This document shows, one piece after another, positions 25,239 to 34,403 of a DNA stretch of 64,000 bases. The first letter of the stretch is position 1. Each line of letters opens with the position of its first letter. The position numbers and the translations under genes were made by a program. Source of the stretch: SAR116 cluster bacterium AG-390-L20 (lineage in GTDB: Bacteria > Pseudomonadota > Alphaproteobacteria > Puniceispirillales > Marisalimonadaceae). The notes below the pieces were generated by a model that was given only the letters and a program-made list of their open reading frames with translations, did not search any database and was not told the DNA's origin. Location: NCBI GenBank assembly GCA_003278095.1, contig QCHB01000006.1, forward strand, positions 62,001 to 126,000. Direction: 5' to 3'.

Positions 25239-25873
25239 AACATATAGCTTGCTTTTTCTACTTTTACTTTATTGTAAAAGTGCCATAAAAATAGGGCTGC
25301 TGCCGCCCTATGAGGCTTCCACATACTTCCAATTTTTTCCATCTCTTTTTCATTTGGTCTTGTTTCTAAACCTTTTAATAGTTTAACAGCTTCTTGCAGG
25401 GCTAAGTCAGCAGATGGCCAAGCATTTGTATCTTGCAGAGCAAATATTTTGTAATTATTAATTGTCCAATGTCCAATTCCTTTAATTTTTATCAATAAAT
25501 TTGTAACCTCATCACTATTTTGCTTATTAAGATAATCAAAATTAATTTCATTTTTAATTACTAATATTGCTAAATTTTTTAGATAAAATGATTTTTGAGA
25601 AGATAACCCATAAAGCTTTAATTGTTCTATGCTGGCCTCAGACATTTCCTTTTCATTTAACATACCATCTTTTTTTAATTTATCGCTCAGAGATTTTGCT
25701 ACACTAGTTGAAATTTGTTGTCCAATTATAATCTTAGCAAGGCTCTCAAAACCTTCCTTGATTGTACGATTAAGGGGCAAACCAAATTGTTCAAAAACTT
25801 TTTTAAAGCTTTCATCAATTTTAATAATACTGTAGAATGAATTATTCATATTGGTATTCCATCTTAAATTCAT
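25235..25873 (-). CDS. HhH-GPD DNA glycosylase, AlkA/MagIII-like
   Basis: Base-excision repair glycosylase of the helix-hairpin-helix superfamily, probably for 3-methyladenine and similar alkylated bases. The hairpin with its glycine-rich turn is LLIKIKGIGHWTINNY, and the catalytic aspartate lies downstream in WPSADLALQ, the spacing expected for AlkA-type enzymes. IIIGQQISTSVAKSL is the conserved helix at the substrate pocket. No iron-sulfur cysteine cluster is present, so it is not a MutY/Nth enzyme. The length of 212 is normal. Start is probably ATG at 25873 or the in-frame ATG eight codons later. It leads a run of genes with the CysQ-Sua5 fusion. Confidence 0.85.
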   Translation of the reverse strand: MNLRWNTNMNNSFYSIIKIDESFKKVFEQFGLPLNRTIKEGFESLAKIIIGQQISTSVAKSLSDKLKKDGMLNEKEMSEASIEQLKLYGLSSQKSFYLKNLAILVIKNEINFDYLNKQNSDEVTNLLIKIKGIGHWTINNYKIFALQDTNAWPSADLALQEAVKLLKGLETRPNEKEMEKIGSMWKPHRAAAALFLWHFYNKVKVEKASYML

Positions 25874-25913
25874 TCTTAACCTTTCAATTTAACTTTAAGC
25901 GTTGATTATATAA

Positions 25914-26573
25914 ATGTATCAAACAGATCAAGAAAAAGATAATCAAGTAAAAGTCTGGGATCTTTCTTTAAGAGTATTCCACTTTATTCTAATAATTCTT
26001 ATCATAGGCTCTTATATCTCAGCTAAATTAGATTTGTTAAATATACATCAATATTTTGGTGTATCTATTTTAGGTTTAATCTTTTTTAGAATTTTATGGG
26101 GATTTATTGGAAGTTATTATTCAAAATTTGAAAGTTTTAATATATCTATAAAAGGAGCATTCACGCAGTTTTCAAAAAAAAATCAAAATAAATCAATAAG
26201 AACGCCTCTTGGTAGTTTCTCAACTTTAACTTTTATTATTGTCCTAATTGGATTATCCATTTCAGGGTTGTTTTCAAGTGATGATGTTTTATACGATGCA
26301 CCACTTGCTCATTTGGTGTCTAACTATGTATATTTCTGGACAGATATTCATAATTTACTTCACTTTTTTTTATATTTTTTGGTAGGAACTCATATTTTGG
26401 CTATTTTATACTATCAAATTATAAAAAAACATAAAATTATACAAAGAATGACTGATGGATATACGAGAATAAACCAAAAAAATGTGAGATCCATTAATGA
26501 AAAAACATCAAAAGGTATAATGTTAATATCTATTTTTATTTTAACACCAATTTTAATTTTGAGTTATTTTTAG
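25914..26573 (+). CDS. Cytochrome b561-type diheme membrane protein
   Basis: Membrane electron carrier of the cytochrome b561 / Ni-Fe hydrogenase b-subunit superfamily. Four membrane segments are visible. Histidines in the positions of heme ligands occur in LRVFHFILI, NIHQYFGVS, WTDIHNLLHFFLY and GTHILAIL. The 219-residue length and the start VKVWDLSLRVFHF agree with the family pattern. It stands alone, divergent from the glycosylase gene and convergent with the HbpS-like gene, so its electron partner is not given by context. Confidence 0.8.
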   Translation: MYQTDQEKDNQVKVWDLSLRVFHFILIILIIGSYISAKLDLLNIHQYFGVSILGLIFFRILWGFIGSYYSKFESFNISIKGAFTQFSKKNQNKSIRTPLGSFSTLTFIIVLIGLSISGLFSSDDVLYDAPLAHLVSNYVYFWTDIHNLLHFFLYFLVGTHILAILYYQIIKKHKIIQRMTDGYTRINQKNVRSINEKTSKGIMLISIFILTPILILSYF

Positions 26574-26578
26574 ATACT

Positions 26579-27025
26579 TTATCCTATGTCTGCTTTGTAT
26601 CCTACTGACTCAATTCCTGAAACTGCAGCAATTTCGTCATTATCTGACGTGTCACCGGAAATTCCTAGAGATCCTACAACGTTATTACTTTTGTCTCTTA
26701 TTAATACACCTCCTGGAACAGGAACTAAAGCCCCATTTGTAAGAGCGTTTACAGAGTTTATAAAATAAGCTTGTTGTTCTGCTCTATTAAACAAAGCTCT
26801 TGAACCCATACCCATCTGAAATGCACCATTAGCCTTTCCATGAGCTATTTGAAAACGTAAACTACTAATTCCGTCTTCACCAGAACAGGCCTTTATTGCT
26901 CCACGGTGATCTAAAAGAACAACCATAATAGGATTAATTTTTATTTCTCTTGCTTTACTGATTGCATTTTTGATAATTAGATCTGCTTTTTCTAATGATA
27001 TTTGCTCTAAAACAATTTCAGACAT
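26579..27025 (-). CDS. GlcG/HbpS family protein
   Basis: Small protein (148 residues) of the DUF336 family that includes the heme-degrading HbpS and GlcG of glycolate operons. The alanine- and glycine-rich core is typical: AHGKANGAFQMGMGSRAL, PVPGGVLIRDKSNNVVGSLGISG and DNDEIAAVSGI. No signal peptide is present, so it should be cytoplasmic. The stop is 6 bases from the convergent cytochrome gene. Its true ligand is not evident from the sequence. Confidence 0.8.
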   Translation of the reverse strand: MSEIVLEQISLEKADLIIKNAISKAREIKINPIMVVLLDHRGAIKACSGEDGISSLRFQIAHGKANGAFQMGMGSRALFNRAEQQAYFINSVNALTNGALVPVPGGVLIRDKSNNVVGSLGISGDTSDNDEIAAVSGIESVGYKADIG

Positions 27026-27129
27026 TGTAAAACTCCATTCTTAAAACTTTAGTATTCAATAATATAATATTTTAACGTATATTCTAATTTATTTGATTTG
27101 TGTTATTTTTTTTTAAATCTTTGGAATAA

Positions 27130-28152
27130 ATGAATATAATGTGTCCTAAATTAGATTATCAAGATTTTTTAAAGTCTAATGAAAATACAATTAGAAATTA
27201 TGATATTTATATTGTAGTTGCATTTTATAAATTTTTTGATGCAAGCAATCTGTTTGATCTACAAACCTTATTGAATTCAATTTTATCTAGAACAGAGATT
27301 AAAGGTACTATTCTGTTAGCTAATGAAGGGATAAATGGGACTATTTCTGGCAAAAAAAATGAAATATCAGAAGCTTTAGAAAGTATTTGGAAGATTGAAA
27401 ATTTAACCGATCTCAAGCCTAAATTTTCTTTGGCCCCTAAAAATCCATTCTTTAGGATGAAAATTAAATTTAAAAAAGAAATTGTAACTTTAGGAATAAA
27501 AGATATTTCACCAAATTATACAGTAGGGAAATATATTGAACCTGAAAAATGGAATGAATTAATTTCAGATGAAAATCTATTGTTAATAGATACAAGAAAT
27601 GATTATGAAGTATCTATTGGGACTTTTGAGAACGCTTTAAATCCAAATATCAAAAACTTTAGAGAATTTCCAAAGTGGGTATCTGAAAACCTATTAAAAA
27701 AAGATCCTGAAATTAAAAATAAAAAAATTGCAATGTTTTGTACCGGAGGTATTAGATGTGAAAAGTCTACCTCATATTTAAAATCAATGGGCTTTAAAGA
27801 TGTTTTTCATTTAAAAGGAGGTATATTAAAATATCTTGAAAAAATTCCTGAGAAACATAGTAAATGGAATGGTAGTTGTTTTGTTTTTGATTATAGAGTT
27901 TCTGTTCAACACAATTTAAAATTAGGTAATTATGACATGTGTTTTGCCTGCAGAATGCCTATCAATGAAAAGGATAAAAAACATAAATTTTTTGTGCAGG
28001 GTGTAAGTTGTCATCACTGTTATAATTTTTCTAATAAAAAACAAAAACAAAAATTTAAAGAACGTCAAAAACAAATTAAATTATCAAAATTAAAAAATGA
28101 ATCTCATATTGGTATCCCAAATATTAAAAGTAAAATAACAAACTCTAATTAA
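27130..28152 (+). CDS. trhO: tRNA uridine-34 hydroxylase TrhO (rhodanese family)
   Basis: Oxygen-dependent hydroxylase that makes 5-hydroxyuridine at tRNA position 34. The protein has an N-terminal acylphosphatase-like domain (LLANEGINGTISG), a rhodanese domain with the active cysteine in MFCTGGIRCEKS, and the C-terminal cysteine pairs CFACRMPI and CHHCYNF that are usual in this family. The length of 340 fits. The ATG at 27130 is followed by a second ATG in frame at 27139; either could be used. The gene converges on the arsC-like gene with an overlap of 8 bases. Confidence 0.9.
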   Translation: MNIMCPKLDYQDFLKSNENTIRNYDIYIVVAFYKFFDASNLFDLQTLLNSILSRTEIKGTILLANEGINGTISGKKNEISEALESIWKIENLTDLKPKFSLAPKNPFFRMKIKFKKEIVTLGIKDISPNYTVGKYIEPEKWNELISDENLLLIDTRNDYEVSIGTFENALNPNIKNFREFPKWVSENLLKKDPEIKNKKIAMFCTGGIRCEKSTSYLKSMGFKDVFHLKGGILKYLEKIPEKHSKWNGSCFVFDYRVSVQHNLKLGNYDMCFACRMPINEKDKKHKFFVQGVSCHHCYNFSNKKQKQKFKERQKQIKLSKLKNESHIGIPNIKSKITNSN

Positions 28153-28519
28153 ATAAGGTATTTACTGTTTCAGGTGGTCGTCCAAGTACTGACTTAACTA
28201 ACAAACCATCAGTGTATTTAGTAATTAATGGTCTTTGTAATAAGATAGGGTTTTCAATAATAAGTTTCTTAATTTCATTCTTATTTAGTTCTATTTTATT
28301 TAGATTTAAGTTTTTAAAAGTAGTTTCATTTTTTCTTATCAAATCATCTTTTGGAATATTTTTTGAATTTAATATTGACGATAGTACATTTTCATCAATT
28401 CCGATCTCTAAATATCTTATAATTTTGTAACTTTCAGTTCTCAACTTTAGTAGTTCCAATGCTTTTCTTGATTTTGAACATCTTGAATTGTGGTATATTT
28501 GATAAAAGCTTTGTCTCAT
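28145..28519 (-). CDS. ArsC-family (glutaredoxin-dependent arsenate reductase-like) protein
   Basis: Thioredoxin-fold protein of 124 residues. The cysteine lies in YHNSRCSKSRKAL (Cys14), which is the ArsC motif with a basic residue before cysteine, and PLITKYTDGLLVKSVLGRPPE contains the arginine and proline pattern of the family. The enzyme would reduce arsenate using glutathione and glutaredoxin. No arsenic efflux or ars regulator gene is nearby, so a general thiol or stress role is possible. It overlaps the upstream molybdopterin-binding gene by 4 bases, pointing to coupled translation. Confidence 0.8.
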   Translation of the reverse strand: MRQSFYQIYHNSRCSKSRKALELLKLRTESYKIIRYLEIGIDENVLSSILNSKNIPKDDLIRKNETTFKNLNLNKIELNKNEIKKLIIENPILLQRPLITKYTDGLLVKSVLGRPPETVNTLFN

Positions 28520-29508
28520 AATAATCCACCATTACCCATATAATTAATATTATTATTAGAGATACCTAATCCACAAAAAATTCGCCATAATATCCAATCC
28601 ACTCCATTTTCTTTTGGGGAACGAGCACAACCAGGCATACCTATAAAAGAGATTATTTTGTTTCTATTTCTAATCTCTCCTAAGAGTATCAAATTTCCAG
28701 GTTCAACAGGCATTCCTAAACGTAAAATTTTTCCGTTATTTTTTTTCAAAGATTTTGGGACAACGTCATTTTTATCACATATAGCGGATGCTCCAAAAAC
28801 TAAAATTAAGTCTGCATTTTCGTCAACACTCTCATGTATTTTCAATGATAATGATTTAATTTCATGATTACACTTCTTTTCTAAGATGCTAGTAACACCA
28901 CAATTAAGTAACCTTTTTTTTGTAGTAACTACAGTTTTTTCCAGAACTTTTTCAAGGGTATTTTGATTACGACTTTGAATTAAGTGAACATTTTTTTTTA
29001 GGAAAGGTAAGACCTTAAAACAATTATTTGATGCTTTAATTATTTGTTTTAATACTTCTTTATTTATTGCAAAAGGGATGGCTTTTATAGATGCAATTAC
29101 TTGGTTTTTTTTGACATATGAATAAGGCTTTAAACTTGCAACTCCAATTTCATCCGTTACTGAGTTTATTAAAAATAACTGTTCATGATCAAATACCAAC
29201 AATCCATTGATATTTGATATTATGTTACATCTCCCTTGTTTTGGATCTTTGATAGTTAAATAAGATTGCTCATTATTTAGAATATTTTTTGAAATTTCAT
29301 AAACTGCTTTATTTTCTTCTACGTCATCTTTACCAAGTTTGGCACAAGTTACTAATTTAATATCATTTTTTAATAACAAATTGATCAAATTTTCATTTAT
29401 TATTGTTCCTTTTTTAACCTTAATTATGTCTTTGTTTTCACGTAATACTAATGAAGATGCCAAGATGCCATTCAGTGATGATTCTGTTTTAATTTCTCCA
29501 AATATCAT
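28516..29508 (-). CDS. Molybdopterin-binding domain protein (MoeA/MoaB-related)
   Basis: Protein of 330 residues with a C-terminal MoCF-type molybdopterin-binding domain, recognised by ENADLILVFGASAICDKNDVVP, then RLGMPVEPGNLILLGEI and FIGMPGCARSPKENGVDW. The N-terminal part is different from MoeA and similar to alphaproteobacterial stand-alone proteins often linked to molybdenum cofactor handling in CO dehydrogenase-type clusters. No other cofactor synthesis gene is in the window. It may serve in cofactor insertion or transfer; that is inference. Its stop codon overlaps the arsC-like start by 4 bases. Confidence 0.7.
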   Translation of the reverse strand: MIFGEIKTESSLNGILASSLVLRENKDIIKVKKGTIINENLINLLLKNDIKLVTCAKLGKDDVEENKAVYEISKNILNNEQSYLTIKDPKQGRCNIISNINGLLVFDHEQLFLINSVTDEIGVASLKPYSYVKKNQVIASIKAIPFAINKEVLKQIIKASNNCFKVLPFLKKNVHLIQSRNQNTLEKVLEKTVVTTKKRLLNCGVTSILEKKCNHEIKSLSLKIHESVDENADLILVFGASAICDKNDVVPKSLKKNNGKILRLGMPVEPGNLILLGEIRNRNKIISFIGMPGCARSPKENGVDWILWRIFCGLGISNNNINYMGNGGLL

Positions 29509-29598
29509 TATTTGCCTTAAAATAAAATTATTAGGGTAATATACATATATTAATTTCTAAAAAATGTTAATAATTTTGGTTCTAAAACATAATAATTC

Positions 29599-29627
29599 TT
29601 GACGATAGGAGGTTCAAAGGATATTTA
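29599..29627 (+). promoter_or_regulatory. Predicted promoter of tRNA-Ala
   Basis: TTGACG (29599-29604) and TATTTA (29622-29627) are separated by 17 bases, close to the sigma-70 consensus. The tRNA begins 18 bases further on. Confidence 0.55.
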
Positions 29628-29644
29628 ACACAATTAAAGTGTAT

Positions 29645-29720
29645 GGGGCTGTAGCTCAATTGGGAGAGCGCCTGCTTTGCAAGCAGGAGGTCGTCGGTTC
29701 GATCCCGTCCAGCTCCACCA
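29645..29720 (+). tRNA. tRNA-Ala (anticodon TGC)
   Basis: A 76-base cloverleaf with CCA encoded. The acceptor stem GGGGCTG pairs with CAGCTCC (one G-U-type pair), the anticodon stem CCTGC/GCAGG encloses the loop TTTGCAA with anticodon TGC, and the T-arm shows GGTTCGATCCC. It lies upstream of rpmF. Confidence 0.97.
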
Positions 29721-29763
29721 TATACTTATTATTTTAATATGATTTTTTATCAGAAAGTTCATT

Positions 29764-29949
29764 ATGGCAGTACCAAAAAGTAAAATAACAAGATCAAGAA
29801 GAGGTATGAGACGTTCTCATGATTCTCTAAACCCTGATGCATTTGTTGAAAGTAAAGATACAGGTGAATTACACAGACCGCATCATATCGACCTTAAGAC
29901 TGGCATGTATAATGGAAAGCAAGTTTTAAAAGTTAAATCAAAAGTTTAG
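29764..29949 (+). CDS. rpmF: Ribosomal protein L32
   Basis: Component of the large ribosomal subunit. The 61 residues open with [19 protein letters not shown], the classic L32 start, and continue with the alphaproteobacterial form [22 protein letters not shown]. The usual zinc cysteines are absent, as in other alphaproteobacterial L32 proteins. It follows tRNA-Ala and precedes hspQ. Confidence 0.96.
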   Translation: MAVPKSKITRSRRGMRRSHDSLNPDAFVESKDTGELHRPHHIDLKTGMYNGKQVLKVKSKV

Positions 29950-29985
29950 TTCTGCTTTATCATATAAGTATCCATAAGGTGTAAA

Positions 29986-30387
29986 ATGTCGATAAAAAAA
30001 AATAATGATGAAAAAAAAGAAGCTTTAACTGCTAGACCAAATTTATCAAAAAAAATAAAAGTTTATAAAGACCCTTTATTTAACATTGGCGATATTGTTA
30101 AGCATCGTATTTACCCATTTAGAGGGGTAATAGTTGATGTTGATCCTGAATTCTCTAATACGGAGGAATGGTACCAATCTATACCCGCTGAAATACGACC
30201 ATCTCGAGAACAACCATACTACCATCTCATGGCAGAAAATACAGAAACGTTCTATACTGCATATGTTTCTCAACAAAATTTGGTTAGTGATGGTGAAAAT
30301 GGCCCTTTGGAACACCCTGATTTAGAAGAAATTTTTAGTGGGGTGGATCACGGGAAATATCAATTGAGAAATGAGGTTAGAAATTAA
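29986..30387 (+). CDS. hspQ: HspQ-type hemimethylated-DNA-binding/heat-shock protein
   Basis: Cytoplasmic protein of 133 residues of the HspQ (YccV) family; in Escherichia coli HspQ binds hemimethylated DNA and acts as a specificity factor for the Lon protease. The family core is clear: VKHRIYPFRGVIVDVDPEF, then EEWYQSIP, REQPYYHLMAE, TAYVSQQNLV and GPLEHPDLEEIF. There is an extra charged N-terminal arm of about 25 residues before the domain. It lies between rpmF and the Rrf2 regulator, and the 52-base gap to the latter's start carries a palindrome. Confidence 0.85.
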   Translation: MSIKKNNDEKKEALTARPNLSKKIKVYKDPLFNIGDIVKHRIYPFRGVIVDVDPEFSNTEEWYQSIPAEIRPSREQPYYHLMAENTETFYTAYVSQQNLVSDGENGPLEHPDLEEIFSGVDHGKYQLRNEVRN

Positions 30388-30410
30388 TTTTTTCTAATTT
30401 AATCTTTAAT

Positions 30411-30429
30411 TAGTACTATTAATGTACTA
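30411..30429. promoter_or_regulatory. Candidate operator before the Rrf2 regulator
   Basis: TAGTAC-7-GTACTA is a perfect 6-base inverted repeat centred 20 bases upstream of the preferred ATG at 30440. Rrf2-family regulators bind such dyads and often control their own operon, so this is a good candidate for control of suf expression. Binding is inferred from symmetry and position only. Confidence 0.45.
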
Positions 30430-30439
30430 TATGTTAAAA

Positions 30440-30901
30440 ATGATAAAACTTAATAAAATGACTGATTATGCTGTTGTTTGTCTTGGAATGTTATCACGTA
30501 AATCAGGATACCCAATGTCAGCTTCAGAATTATCAAAAGAAACTGGTTTAACATTGTACACAGTTCAAAAAATCTTAAAAATTATTGTATCCAAAAGTGA
30601 CCTAATTAGTGCCCATCGTGGAGCTTTAGGCGGATATGTTCTTAATAGAAAATCTTCGGAAATATCTGTGGTTGAAATTATAGAAGCATTAGAAGGACCT
30701 ATTACTTTGACTGCATGTGTTGAGAATTCAGAGAATCTTTGTGAAGCGAGTAATATTTGCTTTTTAGGAGGAAAGTGGAATAAGGTTAATGATGTCATCA
30801 GAAAAACACTTAACGATATTTCTTTAAATGATCTACTTAATTTTGGAAACCCTTTTATTACTGAGGGTAAAAAAGAAGTTGTAGTTAGTACAATTAATTA
30901 A
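30440..30901 (+). CDS. Rrf2-family regulator of the suf operon (IscR/SufR-like)
   Basis: Winged-helix regulator at the head of the suf operon. The start IKLNKMTDYAVVCLGML and the recognition region ASELSKETGLTLYTVQKILKIIV are typical of Rrf2 proteins, and RGALGGYVLNR is the wing. Three cysteines in ACVENSENLCEASNICF have the C-x7-C-x5-C layout that binds an iron-sulfur cluster in IscR and related sensors, so the protein probably senses cluster supply and represses suf. An ATG at 30422 is also in frame, but it would place a dyad inside the coding region; ATG 30440 gives the family-typical N-terminus. sufB follows after 11 bases. Confidence 0.88.
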   Translation: MIKLNKMTDYAVVCLGMLSRKSGYPMSASELSKETGLTLYTVQKILKIIVSKSDLISAHRGALGGYVLNRKSSEISVVEIIEALEGPITLTACVENSENLCEASNICFLGGKWNKVNDVIRKTLNDISLNDLLNFGNPFITEGKKEVVVSTIN

Positions 30902-30912
30902 AAGGAATTTAA

Positions 30913-32364
30913 ATGGTAGCCACCCAAGAAACAATTGATAAAGTAAAAGAAGTTACTAGCTCTTACAAATATGGTTTTGTAACAGAACTTGAAGCCGAAA
31001 AAGCACCATTAGGTTTAAGTGAAGAAATTGTAAAATTTATATCCAACAAGAAAAAAGAGCCTAAATGGTTGTTAGACTGGAGATTAAAGGCTTACAAAAA
31101 ATGGCTAACTATGGTTGAACCTAATTGGGCCATGGTTAATTTTCCAAAAATAGATTTTCAAGATATTTATTATTATTCAGCACCAAAGACTAAGCCTAAA
31201 TTGAATAGTCTTGATGAGGTGGATCCTGAGTTATTGAAGACTTACGAAAAACTAGGCATACCAATAAAAGAGCAGGAAGCTTTAGCAGGTGTTGCCGTTG
31301 ACTACGTTTTTGATTCAGTTTCAGTTGCAACGACTTTTAGAGAAAAACTTGCAGATGAAGGTATTATTTTTTGTCCAATATCAGAAGCAGTTCAAAATTA
31401 TCCAGATCTTGTAAAAAAATATATTGGATCTGTTATACCTATAGGTGATAATTATTATGCCGCTCTTAATTCTGCAGTTTTTACAGACGGATCATTTGTA
31501 TTTGTTCCTAAGGGCGTAAAATGTCCAATGGAGTTATCAACCTACTTTAGGATAAATGAACAAAATTCTGGTCAATTTGAAAGAACTCTAATTATAGTTG
31601 AAGATAATGCTTATGTTTCATATTTAGAAGGTTGTACTGCCCCGCAAAGAGATGAAAATCAGTTGCACGCTGCTGTTGTGGAATTAGTTGCTATGGATGA
31701 TGCAGAGATTAAATATTCAACAGTTCAAAATTGGTATCCAGGTGACAAAGATGGAAAAGGTGGAATATATAATTTTGTTACCAAAAGGGGTAATTGTCTT
31801 GGTAAAAGATCAAAAATATCATGGACACAAGTTGAAACCGGATCAGCGATAACATGGAAATATCCATCTTGTGTCCTCAAAGGAGACAATTCAGTTGGAG
31901 AATTTTATTCTGTAGCTGTGGCAAATAACGCTCAACAGGCTGATACTGGAACTAAAATGATCCATATAGGCAAAAATACTAAATCTACAATTATTTCAAA
32001 AGGAATTTCAGCAGGCAAAGCTCAGAATACTTATAGAGGTCAAGTTCAAATTCAAAAAAATGCTATGGGTTCCAGGAATTTTACACAATGCGATTCTTTG
32101 TTAATTGGTGATCAGTGCGGAGCTCATACTGTTCCTTATATAAATCAACATACTCCATCTGCAAGAGTTGAACATGAAGCTACTACCTCGAAGATATCGG
32201 AAGATCAACTTTTTTACTGTCTTCAAAGGGGCTTAGATAGTGAACAAGCTACATCATTAATTGTAAATGGTTTTTGTAAAGAAGTAATGAAAGAGTTGCC
32301 AATGGAGTTTGCAGTAGAAGCCCAAAAACTAATCGGAATAAGTTTAGAGGGTTCTGTAGGTTAA
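30913..32364 (+). CDS. sufB: Fe-S cluster assembly scaffold subunit SufB
   Basis: Part of the SufBCD scaffold complex on which iron-sulfur clusters are built. The 483-residue protein shows the SufB-type beta-helix core with [49 protein letters not shown] and [17 protein letters not shown]. Cysteines and the glutamate/histidine used for cluster building are present in these segments. Start ATG is preceded by AAAGGAATT, an acceptable ribosome-binding site. It heads the structural suf genes. Confidence 0.97.
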   Translation: MVATQETIDKVKEVTSSYKYGFVTELEAEKAPLGLSEEIVKFISNKKKEPKWLLDWRLKAYKKWLTMVEPNWAMVNFPKIDFQDIYYYSAPKTKPKLNSLDEVDPELLKTYEKLGIPIKEQEALAGVAVDYVFDSVSVATTFREKLADEGIIFCPISEAVQNYPDLVKKYIGSVIPIGDNYYAALNSAVFTDGSFVFVPKGVKCPMELSTYFRINEQNSGQFERTLIIVEDNAYVSYLEGCTAPQRDENQLHAAVVELVAMDDAEIKYSTVQNWYPGDKDGKGGIYNFVTKRGNCLGKRSKISWTQVETGSAITWKYPSCVLKGDNSVGEFYSVAVANNAQQADTGTKMIHIGKNTKSTIISKGISAGKAQNTYRGQVQIQKNAMGSRNFTQCDSLLIGDQCGAHTVPYINQHTPSARVEHEATTSKISEDQLFYCLQRGLDSEQATSLIVNGFCKEVMKELPMEFAVEAQKLIGISLEGSVG

Positions 32365-32397
32365 CCGAACTAATAAACTATTTTAAATGGAATTGAT

Positions 32398-33150
32398 ATG
32401 TCATTACTTGAAATCAAAAATGCTCATCTAAAACTTGATGATAAAAATATTCTCAACGGGGTTTCTTTATCAGTTAACAAAGGAGAAGTTCACGCCATCA
32501 TGGGACCTAACGGTTCGGGTAAAAGTACTTTATCTTATATGTTAGCAGGACGAGATGGATATGAGTTAGAAAAAGGGGAAATTTTATTAGATGGAATTTC
32601 TTTATCAGAAATGGAAGCAGATGAAAGAGCAAGATCTGGTTTGTTTCTGGCTTTTCAATATCCTGTTGAATTGCCTGGTGTTGGAGGAATGAGTTTTTTA
32701 AGAGAGGCGGTTAACTCAAGAAGGAAGTTTTTAGGCGAAGAGGAACTCGATCATTTAGCTTTTGTTAAGGAAGCAAGGAATGAAGCTTCAAAAATGTATG
32801 TCAAAGACGAAATGTTAAAAAGAGCTGTAAATGTCGGATTTTCTGGTGGAGAAAAAAAACGGTTTGAGATTTTACAAATGGCAATGTTAAAACCAACAGT
32901 TTCTATTTTGGATGAAACTGACTCAGGTCTTGATGTTGATGCTCTCAAAATAGTTTCTGATGGTGTTAATGCACAGAGAAATAGTGATAATGCAATTGTT
33001 GTTATTACACACTATCAAAGGTTATTAGATTATATTGTTCCCGATTTTGTTCATATTTTGTCTGACGGTGTCATTATCAAGTCAGGTGGCCCAGAATTAG
33101 CTCTAGAAGTTGAAAAAAATGGTTACTCAGGTTTAATTAATGCAGCATAG
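32398..33150 (+). CDS. sufC: SufC ATPase of the SufBCD complex
   Basis: ABC-type ATPase that drives the SufBCD scaffold; it is soluble and does not transport. Walker A is GPNGSGKST (residues about 36-44), the signature motif is FSGGEKKR, and Walker B with its D-loop is SILDETDSGLDVDAL. The length of 250 is normal for SufC. The start of sufD overlaps the 3' end by 11 bases, which suggests coupled translation of the complex partners. Confidence 0.97.
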   Translation: MSLLEIKNAHLKLDDKNILNGVSLSVNKGEVHAIMGPNGSGKSTLSYMLAGRDGYELEKGEILLDGISLSEMEADERARSGLFLAFQYPVELPGVGGMSFLREAVNSRRKFLGEEELDHLAFVKEARNEASKMYVKDEMLKRAVNVGFSGGEKKRFEILQMAMLKPTVSILDETDSGLDVDALKIVSDGVNAQRNSDNAIVVITHYQRLLDYIVPDFVHILSDGVIIKSGGPELALEVEKNGYSGLINAA

Positions 33151-34402
33151 TATTAAAGACGATTATATCAATTCTATTAAAAATTATACTAATCAGTTTG
33201 AAGACACGAACTTTAGAAGAATAGCATGTAATGATTTTAAAAATTGGCCTAGTCCTCGAGAAGAAACATGGAGATTAAGTAGATTAGGATCTTTATCTAG
33301 AAAAAAAATCAAGCCTATAAATCCTAATTTAAAAAAGAACAATAATAATATATCAAACCTTATTGGATCAACAATTATTCAATTTATTGATGGTGCTTAT
33401 CGAGAAGATTTATCCTCTAAATTGCCTTCAGGGATTAATTTGTCAGTTCTTAGTGATAGTGAAAGTTTAAAGTATTTGCAAAAAATAAAAAAAAGTAATT
33501 TAAGTGATCATCCCTCTACAAATGTTTCATTATCTTGCACTCCGTCAATAATAAAATTAACAGTATCAAAAGACATAAAAGTAAAAAATTTTCTTGAAAT
33601 TATATATGAAGGTGGTGAAGACAGCAAATCAGTTCATCCAGTCTTATATTTAGAATTGGAAGAGAATAGTAGTTTATATTTAATTGAACGATTTAATCAT
33701 TTAACTTCATTGGTAATGCCATTGCAACTTATTGAATTAAGAAATAAAGCTTCTTTAAATTCTATAAAAATATTTAACGATAATGAAAAAACATATAATT
33801 TATCTGCTAATTGTGTTTATTTGTCTAAAGAATCTTATTTAAATTCGTTTTCCTTGATAAAAGGTGGAATTTTTACTCGTTCAGAAACACATGCTTATTT
33901 AAATGGTTGCAATGCAAAATTAAACCTTAACGGTGTCTATATATCTTGTAACAAACAGCATCACGATCTAACTACAGCAATTTATCACGATGTACCAGAT
34001 TGTACTTCTAAACAAATTGTAAGAGGTGTCCTTGGTGGAAAATCAACAGGTGTTTTCCAAGGTAAGGTTAGAGTTGCACAAGATGCTCAAAGAACTGATG
34101 GCCAACAAATGAGTAGAGCTATTTTACTATCTGATACTGCAAGTGCTAATGCTAAACCTGAATTAGAAATTTATGCTGATGATGTGATTTGCGCGCATGG
34201 TGCCACAGTTGGCGAATTAGATGATGATCAACTATTTTATCTCAATAGTAGAGGCGTTCCTATGGATAAGTCACGGGAAATACTTATTAAAGCCTTTTTA
34301 GAAGATATGATCAATCAATCTGTCGATATTTCATTACATGATTTTGTGTTTAAAGAAGCAGAATTAGCCTTATCCTCAATTATAACCAAAGAAATATTAT
34401 AA
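33140..34402 (+). CDS. sufD: Fe-S cluster assembly subunit SufD
   Basis: Second beta-helix subunit of the SufBCD scaffold. The 420-residue protein has a variable N-terminal helical part and a conserved C-terminal core, including GGKSTGVFQGKVRVAQDAQRTDGQQ, LLSDTASANAKPELEIYADDV and CAHGATVGELDDDQLFYL. The histidine in CAHGATVG is conserved in SufD. It overlaps sufC by 11 bases; sufS begins one base after its stop. Identity is firm. Confidence 0.95.
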   Translation: MQHSIKDDYINSIKNYTNQFEDTNFRRIACNDFKNWPSPREETWRLSRLGSLSRKKIKPINPNLKKNNNNISNLIGSTIIQFIDGAYREDLSSKLPSGINLSVLSDSESLKYLQKIKKSNLSDHPSTNVSLSCTPSIIKLTVSKDIKVKNFLEIIYEGGEDSKSVHPVLYLELEENSSLYLIERFNHLTSLVMPLQLIELRNKASLNSIKIFNDNEKTYNLSANCVYLSKESYLNSFSLIKGGIFTRSETHAYLNGCNAKLNLNGVYISCNKQHHDLTTAIYHDVPDCTSKQIVRGVLGGKSTGVFQGKVRVAQDAQRTDGQQMSRAILLSDTASANAKPELEIYADDVICAHGATVGELDDDQLFYLNSRGVPMDKSREILIKAFLEDMINQSVDISLHDFVFKEAELALSSIITKEIL

Positions 34403-34403
34403 A

